64,000 bases of DNA, from positions 4,030,001 to 4,094,000 of the forward strand of contig NZ_CP061378.1 of assembly GCF_015624485.1 (NCBI RefSeq). The letters run 5' to 3'. The first letter of the stretch is position 1, and every line of letters starts with the position of its first letter. This DNA comes from Bradyrhizobium genosp. L (GTDB lineage: Bacteria; Pseudomonadota; Alphaproteobacteria; Rhizobiales; Xanthobacteraceae). Below, one piece after another: positions 58,949 through 64,000 of the stretch. The notes under the pieces were generated by a model. The model did not search any database and was not told the origin of the DNA. It saw nothing but the letters and a program-made list of their open reading frames with translations. Made by a program: the position numbers and the translations under genes.

Positions 58949-59967
58949 GCCGTCCCTACCCGATCCAACAACGCATCCAGTTCAGCCCGCGCCGCCTGCC
59001 GGTCGAGCGGTTGCGGCGGCTTCCGCGCAGCCAACGCCGCTTCGGCGCGCGCCAGCGCCATGCCGGCCAGTTCCGGCGTCTCCGCTGCGACCGCGCGCAT
59101 CTCGTCGAGATTGCCGTTGCAGTGCAGGACCATGTCGCAACCGGCACTGACGATGGCCCGGGTGCGTTCGGCGATCGAGCCGGCCAGCGCATTCATCGAC
59201 ACGTCATCACTCATCAACAAACCTTGGAACCCGATCCGGCCGCGAATCACCTGATCCACGATTGTCGCAGAAGTCGTCGCCGGATGGGCGCCGTCGAGCG
59301 CGCTAAACACAACATGTGCAGTCATCGCCATCGGCAGGTCGGCAAGCGGCTGGAACGCGACGAAATCAGTCCGTTCGAGCTCATCTTTGGCGGTATCGAC
59401 CGTCGGAAGCCGGAAATGGCTATCCGCCGTGGCCCGGCCATGGCCGGGAATATGCTTGAGAACCGGCAACACCCCGCCCCGTTCCAGGCCGTCCGTGACC
59501 GCGCGGGCGATCGCCGCGACCTTGCCCGGCTCGGTTCCATAGGCCCGGTTGCCGATCACGGCATCCGCGCCGGCCACCGGCACGTCGGCCAGAGGCAGGC
59601 AATCGACGGTAATCCCGAGATCGGCCAGATCCGCCGCGATCAGGCGGGAGCTCAACCGCGCCGCGGTCAGTCCCAGATTCGGGTCGATGTCATAGAGCGC
59701 GGCAAAGCTCGCGCCGGGTGGATAGACCGGCCAGTGCGGCGGCCCGAGCCGCTGCACCCGGCCGCCTTCCTGGTCGATCAGGACCGGCGCATCTTCATCA
59801 CCGAGCGTGGCCCTGAGTTCCGCAACCAGAGCCGAGACTTGCGCCGGGGTCTCGATGTTGCGCTTGAACAGGATGAAGCCCCATGGTCGTTCGGCGCGAA
59901 TGAATTCGCGTTCGGCCTCGCTGAGGACCAGTCCGGATATACCGATAATGAATGCGCGGTTCGTCAT
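58945..59967 (-). CDS. nagZ: Beta-N-acetylhexosaminidase NagZ
   Basis: This 340-aa cytoplasmic GH3 enzyme removes GlcNAc from anhydro-muropeptides in cell-wall recycling. Seen: IDQEGGRVQRLGPPHWP, RAYGTEPGKVA, KHIPGHGRATADSHFRLPTVDT with the catalytic His, and the nucleophile Asp in MSDDVSMNAL. Length is typical. It follows the SPOR gene by 46 bp and overlaps scpA by 4 bp, as in many Rhizobiales. The MltB-like transglycosylase at 38233 makes the substrate upstream in the pathway. Confidence 0.96.
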   Translation of the reverse strand: MTNRAFIIGISGLVLSEAEREFIRAERPWGFILFKRNIETPAQVSALVAELRATLGDEDAPVLIDQEGGRVQRLGPPHWPVYPPGASFAALYDIDPNLGLTAARLSSRLIAADLADLGITVDCLPLADVPVAGADAVIGNRAYGTEPGKVAAIARAVTDGLERGGVLPVLKHIPGHGRATADSHFRLPTVDTAKDELERTDFVAFQPLADLPMAMTAHVVFSALDGAHPATTSATIVDQVIRGRIGFQGLLMSDDVSMNALAGSIAERTRAIVSAGCDMVLHCNGNLDEMRAVAAETPELAGMALARAEAALAARKPPQPLDRQAARAELDALLDRVGTA

Positions 59968-60013
59968 CCGGCCGATTAGGCCGTATGCGGCTCACGGGTC
60001 AAGGAAACCGCCG

Positions 60014-61534
60014 TTAATTCCTTTGGACGACGCACTGTCCGCCGGCAGATTTCAGGTTGCCGCAGAACTGCGTCGCCTCATCCGGCGAACCGAACGGGCC
60101 AACCATGGCGCGATAATACACGCCCTTCTCGCCAAGATCGGCGCGCCTGATCACCGGCGGATGCGACCCGAGCACGCCCGGGAACTTGCCCTGCAGCGCC
60201 CGGTACGATGACTGCGCGTCAGCCTCGTTCCGCTGCGAGGAGACCTGGACCATGTAGCCGCTGCTGACGGAGGCTGTCGAAGTCGAAGCCAGCCGGGTCG
60301 GCGGCGCGGCGGGAGCAGGATCAGACTGACCCGGGGCCAGCGACAACGGCGCATTGGCGCTGGCATTGGCCGAGGCCGGGTTGCCGCGCGACACCGGAGG
60401 CTTTGTCGCTCCCGCCGGCTTGGCCGGCACAGCGGCCTGGGCTTGCGCGCCGTCAGGCGTATCGCCCTTCACCGAGAGGGTGCGGATCTTGCGCGGCTCG
60501 CTATTCGGCATGGTGCCGTTGGCTGAGGCCGGCGCCGGCGGAGGCGGCGCGGTCTGCACGCTGGCCGGCGGCGGCGGATTGGCATTGGCGTTCAACGGCG
60601 GAAACACGACGCGCGGTCCGGCCGCCTTGCTGTTGACGTCGACTGGAGCCTCTTCGCGCGACACGATTTTCTCGGTGCCGTCGCCACTGGCCATGCGGTC
60701 CGGCGTCTTGGCCGGTGCATCGGCCTGGGCCGGGATCACCTTGGTCGGCGTGTTGTCAGCCTTGATGATCGGCGGCTCGCCGTTGCGGGGCGATCCGACA
60801 TAGGTGCGGTAGGCGTACGCGCCGCCGACGCCGAACACCGCGAGCGCAAGCACGGCAGCAACCGTCATCAGGCCGCTGCTGCGCCGGCGCGGCTCGGGCT
60901 CTTCGTCCTCATAACCCTGATAGGCATAGGGATCGTCCGGATAGGCTGGATCGCGCTGCAAATCCTGCTCCCCGGCTTCCAACTGCCCGTACAGCGCATC
61001 GTCATAGCGCGACGGATCGTGGCCTTGATCGGCGGCCTGGTAATGCTGCTCTTCGTCGTCATAGGTCTCAGCCGGCTGGTAGGTCTGGACCGACGGCGAC
61101 GGATAGCTGTGGACGGGCGCAGGCACGGGGAGCGGCGCAGGCGCCGGCTGGGCCGCATAACGGTGCAGCGGATGCACCGGGCTCGGCTGGAAATCCTGCT
61201 CGGGCTCCTCGTCATCGATCTGCGGCGGCGGTGGCGGCGAAGCGTCCTGCCGCGCACGTTGCATCCATGGCGGCGGGCCGGCCGGCCGCGCATCGTCATC
61301 CTCGACCGGCGGTTGATAAGGCTGCGGCGGCCGGACGTTGGCGCGCGACTGCAAAGGATGCGGCGGCAACGGCGCTTGCTGCTTGTTGGCGGTACCGAAC
61401 GGATCGGTCTGGCCGATCAGCCGGGCCAGTTCGGCAAGCGGATCGCTCTCGGCCTTGGCAGCCGCGTCCGGATAAGCACCGCGATCATAGTCATCGGCGG
61501 CGGGAAAAGGTCGGTCCTGATATCGATCAGCCAT
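60014..61534 (-). CDS. SPOR-domain membrane protein
   Basis: A 506-aa protein. The N-terminal 215 residues are disordered, rich in Pro/Asp/Gln/Tyr (QPYQPPVEDDDARP). A single membrane helix (SSGLMTVAAVLALAVFGVGGAYAY) lies at about residues 219-245, followed by a Pro/Ala-rich periplasmic linker and a C-terminal SPOR domain (YMVQVSSQRNEADAQSSYRALQGKFPGVLG...YYRAMVGPFGSPDEATQFCGNLKSAGGQCVVQRN). SPOR domains bind denuded glycan at division septa. Start at 61534 (MADRYQD) is preferred to 61630. Between argS and nagZ on the same strand. Confidence 0.92.
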   Translation of the reverse strand: MADRYQDRPFPAADDYDRGAYPDAAAKAESDPLAELARLIGQTDPFGTANKQQAPLPPHPLQSRANVRPPQPYQPPVEDDDARPAGPPPWMQRARQDASPPPPPQIDDEEPEQDFQPSPVHPLHRYAAQPAPAPLPVPAPVHSYPSPSVQTYQPAETYDDEEQHYQAADQGHDPSRYDDALYGQLEAGEQDLQRDPAYPDDPYAYQGYEDEEPEPRRRSSGLMTVAAVLALAVFGVGGAYAYRTYVGSPRNGEPPIIKADNTPTKVIPAQADAPAKTPDRMASGDGTEKIVSREEAPVDVNSKAAGPRVVFPPLNANANPPPPASVQTAPPPPAPASANGTMPNSEPRKIRTLSVKGDTPDGAQAQAAVPAKPAGATKPPVSRGNPASANASANAPLSLAPGQSDPAPAAPPTRLASTSTASVSSGYMVQVSSQRNEADAQSSYRALQGKFPGVLGSHPPVIRRADLGEKGVYYRAMVGPFGSPDEATQFCGNLKSAGGQCVVQRN

Positions 61535-61653
61535 CGTGATGATGCATCCCCTTCGGGACAGCGCCAGGATTGCCAAGCGCTGCCGGTCCGAACGAATTGG
61601 CCCCTGCCAGATGCCCTCACAAATCCCCACTCGTGAGGGCCAAATGCCCCTGC

Positions 61654-63450
61654 CTACCGCATCTCGGTTGGTGCTTGGACGCCTAGAACTCTTAGGCCCG
61701 ATGCGAGAACCGAGACGACGCCCTGAACCATTGCCAGTCGCGCCCTCGTGATCTCTGCATCATTATTGATAATGAAGCGTAAATAGGGCAAATCCCGCCC
61801 CTTGGTCCAAAGCGCATGAAATTCGCTGGCCAAATCATACAGATAAAAAGCGATTCGGTGCGGCTCATGTGCAGTCGCCGCAGCTTCGATCATGCGCGGA
61901 TAGAGCGCAAGCCGCTTCAAGAGGTCGAGCTCGGCCGGGTCGGTCAGCCGCTCGACCGCAGCATCCCGTAGAAATACCAGCCTGGCGTCATCGGCCTGAG
62001 GCAGCTCCGGAACCGCCTCTTCCCGCGCATTGCGGAAGATCGAATGGCCGCGGGCGTGGCCGTACTGCACGTAGAAGACGGCGTTGTCCTTGGACTGCTC
62101 GATCACCTTGGCGAGGTCGAAATCGAGCACCGCGTCGTTCTTGCGGAACAGCATCATGAAGCGGACGGCATCCGAGCCGACCTCGTCGACCACTTCGCGC
62201 AGCGTCACGAACTCGCCCGAGCGCTTCGACATCTTCACCGGCTCGCCGTCGCGCAGCAGCTTGACGAGTTGCACGATCTTGACGTCGAGCTCGGCCTTGC
62301 CGTCGGAGACAGCCTTCACCGCCGCCTGCATCCGCTTGATGTAGCCGCCGTGATCGGCGCCGAACACGTCGATCAGATTGCCGAAACCGCGCTCGAACTT
62401 GTTGCGGTGGTTGGCGATGTCGGAGGCGAAGTATGTGTAGGAGCCGTCCGACTTGATCAGCGGACGATCGACGTCGTCGCCATAGGCGGTGGCGCGGAAC
62501 AGCGACTGCTCACGGTCCTCGTAGTCCTCGACCGGCTTGCCCTTCGGCGGCGGCAGGCGCCCTTCGTAGATGTCGCCCTTGGCGCGCAGGAAATCGATGG
62601 TCTCGGCGACCTTGTTGTTGCCCGTCGCGATCAGCGACCGCTCCGAGAAGAACACGTCGTGATGGATGTTGAGCGCGGCGAGATCGGCCTTGATCATCTC
62701 CATCATCATGGCGATCGCCTTGTCGCGCACGACCGGCAGCCATTGGGCTTCCGTCATGTCGAGCAGCTTGTCGCCATGGTCCTTGGCAAGCGCCTCGCCG
62801 ACCGGCTTGAGGTAATCGCCGGGATAGAGCCCTTCCGGGATCGCGCCGATGTCCTCGCCCAACGCTTCGCGGTAGCGCAGGAATGCCGAGCGCGCGAGCA
62901 CGTCGACCTGGGCGCCGGCGTCGTTGATGTAATATTCGCGACAGACGTCGAAGCCGGCAAACTGCAGCAGACTGCACAGCGCGTCGCCGAACACGGCGCC
63001 GCGGCAATGGCCGACATGCATCGGTCCGGTCGGGTTGGCCGAGACGTACTCGACATTGACCTTCTCGGCCTTGCCGATGCCGCTCTGCCCATAGGTCGAA
63101 CCGGCAGCCAGCACCGCGCGCAGCGCGTCGGCCCAGACCTCGGGCTTCAGGGTCAAATTGATGAAGCCGGGTCCGGCGACGTCGACGGACGCGACCAGCG
63201 GGTCGGCGCGCAGCCGCTCGGCGATCTTGTCGGCGAGCTCGCGCGGCTTGGCCTTGGCTTCCTTCGCCAGCACCATCGCGGCGTTGGTCGCCATGTCGCC
63301 GTGGCTGGCATCGCGCGGCGGCTCGACCACCACGCGCGACAGATCGGTGCCGGCAGGCCAACCATCCTGGGCGGCGATCTCGGCGCAGATGGCGTGCACG
63401 CGCGCCAGCACGTCGGCGAAAAGATGCAGTGAAGCGGTGGTATCGGCCAT
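61654..63450 (-). CDS. argS: Arginine--tRNA ligase
   Basis: This 598-aa class I synthetase charges tRNA-Arg. N-terminal additional domain ([17 protein letters not shown]... binding the D-loop), HIGH-like [24 protein letters not shown] as the KMSKS-equivalent, and a C-terminal anticodon domain ending [10 protein letters not shown]. Length and motif order are standard. Start at 63450 gives [18 protein letters not shown]. It precedes the SPOR gene; a 7-bp hairpin (CCCTCAC/GTGAGGG, 61614-61639) lies between. Confidence 0.97.
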   Translation of the reverse strand: MADTTASLHLFADVLARVHAICAEIAAQDGWPAGTDLSRVVVEPPRDASHGDMATNAAMVLAKEAKAKPRELADKIAERLRADPLVASVDVAGPGFINLTLKPEVWADALRAVLAAGSTYGQSGIGKAEKVNVEYVSANPTGPMHVGHCRGAVFGDALCSLLQFAGFDVCREYYINDAGAQVDVLARSAFLRYREALGEDIGAIPEGLYPGDYLKPVGEALAKDHGDKLLDMTEAQWLPVVRDKAIAMMMEMIKADLAALNIHHDVFFSERSLIATGNNKVAETIDFLRAKGDIYEGRLPPPKGKPVEDYEDREQSLFRATAYGDDVDRPLIKSDGSYTYFASDIANHRNKFERGFGNLIDVFGADHGGYIKRMQAAVKAVSDGKAELDVKIVQLVKLLRDGEPVKMSKRSGEFVTLREVVDEVGSDAVRFMMLFRKNDAVLDFDLAKVIEQSKDNAVFYVQYGHARGHSIFRNAREEAVPELPQADDARLVFLRDAAVERLTDPAELDLLKRLALYPRMIEAAATAHEPHRIAFYLYDLASEFHALWTKGRDLPYLRFIINNDAEITRARLAMVQGVVSVLASGLRVLGVQAPTEMR

Positions 63451-63459
63451 GGCAGGGCG

Positions 63460-64000
63460 CTAACGCAAATCCGGGGTCGAGTCAAAAAGCCGCTGATGCT
63501 CGATCAGGGCGAAACGGTCGGTCATTCCGGCGATGAAATTGCCGATCCGCCTGTTCCGCGCGCTCTCGGTCTCATCTGCCGTGCCCTCGATCCATTCGGC
63601 CGGCAGGTCGCCCGGCGACTGCCGGTAGCGCTCGAACAAATTGCGGACCACCTGCTCCGCCTCGCCCATCACCTGCATCACCCGGTGATGCCGGTACATC
63701 CGCTTGTACAGGAAGGTCTTGATCGCCGCCTCCTGCTCGGCCACGTCGGGCGGAAAGCCGATCAGCGGCGCATGGTGATGGCGGACGTCATGGACCGATT
63801 GCGGCTGCGCGGCAGCAAGGCGCGCGCTCGCCTCCCTGGAGACCGCGTTGATGAAATGCGAGATCAGCTCACGCACCAGCTCGGCGCCGCGCCGGACCTC
63901 GTCGAGCGCCGGATAATGGGCGTCGATCTCGCCGATGATTTCCGCGGTCAGCGGCATCTCCTTCAGATCGTCGACCGCGAACAGGCCGGCGCGCAGGCCA
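63460..64000 (-). CDS. dgt: dGTP triphosphohydrolase-like protein, 5' part outside window
   Basis: The C-terminal 180 or so residues are present; the gene runs off the right edge. The fragment [92 protein letters not shown]...[24 protein letters not shown] matches the C-terminal half of the alphaproteobacterial Dgt/HD-domain family, especially DRFALxEHxxLF. The HD motif itself lies beyond the window. It precedes argS by 9 bp, a common arrangement in Rhizobiales. Confidence 0.85.
   Translation of the reverse strand, partial: GLRAGLFAVDDLKEMPLTAEIIGEIDAHYPALDEVRRGAELVRELISHFINAVSREASARLAAAQPQSVHDVRHHHAPLIGFPPDVAEQEAAIKTFLYKRMYRHHRVMQVMGEAEQVVRNLFERYRQSPGDLPAEWIEGTADETESARNRRIGNFIAGMTDRFALIEHQRLFDSTPDLR

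Overview
The window is about 64 kb of high-GC DNA from the chromosome of an alphaproteobacterium, most probably Bradyrhizobium or a close relative. This rests on the gene families and order (dgt-argS-SPOR-nagZ-scpAB-tatABC-serS-surE-pcm-nlpD-yajC-secDF), tandem Omp31-type porin-like proteins, GTTC-N7-GTTC LexA boxes, a GGAAC-N17-CGTT (EcfG-type) promoter, and many short palindromic repeat elements of the kinds scattered through Bradyrhizobium intergenic DNA. No phage, plasmid, CRISPR, rRNA or tRNA locus was seen. It is mostly ordinary core genome, so the interest lies in regulation, small genes, decayed genes and protein variants.

Layout. 1-4.6 kb: start of cysK, a small zinc-ribbon gene, tgt lacking its zinc cysteines, a patatin lipoprotein and a TetR regulator flanked by two matching operators. 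4.8-6.8 kb: a PepSY protein, then asd behind what looks like a complete threonine-codon attenuator. 7-10.2 kb: a minus-strand run coaD-ppi-(TonB-like)-ppi-queA. 10.4-15 kb: a small secreted protein, kup, a Tat-exported metallo-beta-lactamase-fold protein, a truncated phosphotransferase gene and a small secreted protein. 15-18.4 kb: gyrA and a DUF2306 membrane protein under a perfect palindromic operator. 18.6-25.5 kb: ssb and uvrA, each with its own LexA box, separated by three tandem outer-membrane beta-barrel genes, the middle one frameshifted twice.

25.5-31 kb: nucleoside hydrolase, a frameshifted beta-propeller gene with an SRPBCC partner, an ATPase beside an internally deleted copy of itself, and a 750-bp repeat-rich gap. 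31-40 kb: PCC/DUF296 protein with an acyl-CoA synthetase, SPW protein, TPR protein, GNAT, a Tat-exported FAH-family protein, DUF3597, DUF2189, a lytic transglycosylase and small exported proteins. 40-43.4 kb: a 50-aa DUF1127 gene, trmFO, a kinase with an apparent acyl-CoA-synthetase-like tail, and DUF1488.

43.5-64 kb: a largely minus-strand housekeeping region. Homologues of two mitochondrial complex I assembly factors (NDUFAF6-like and NDUFAF3-like) sit directly downstream of yajC-secD-secF. These are followed rightwards by a DUF815 ATPase, an NlpD-like divisome lipoprotein, pcm, a single-domain response regulator, surE, serS, tatCBA, scpBA, nagZ, a SPOR protein, argS and the end of a dGTPase-like gene. 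The region combines protein export (Sec and Tat), cell-wall recycling and division, chromosome condensation and aminoacylation.
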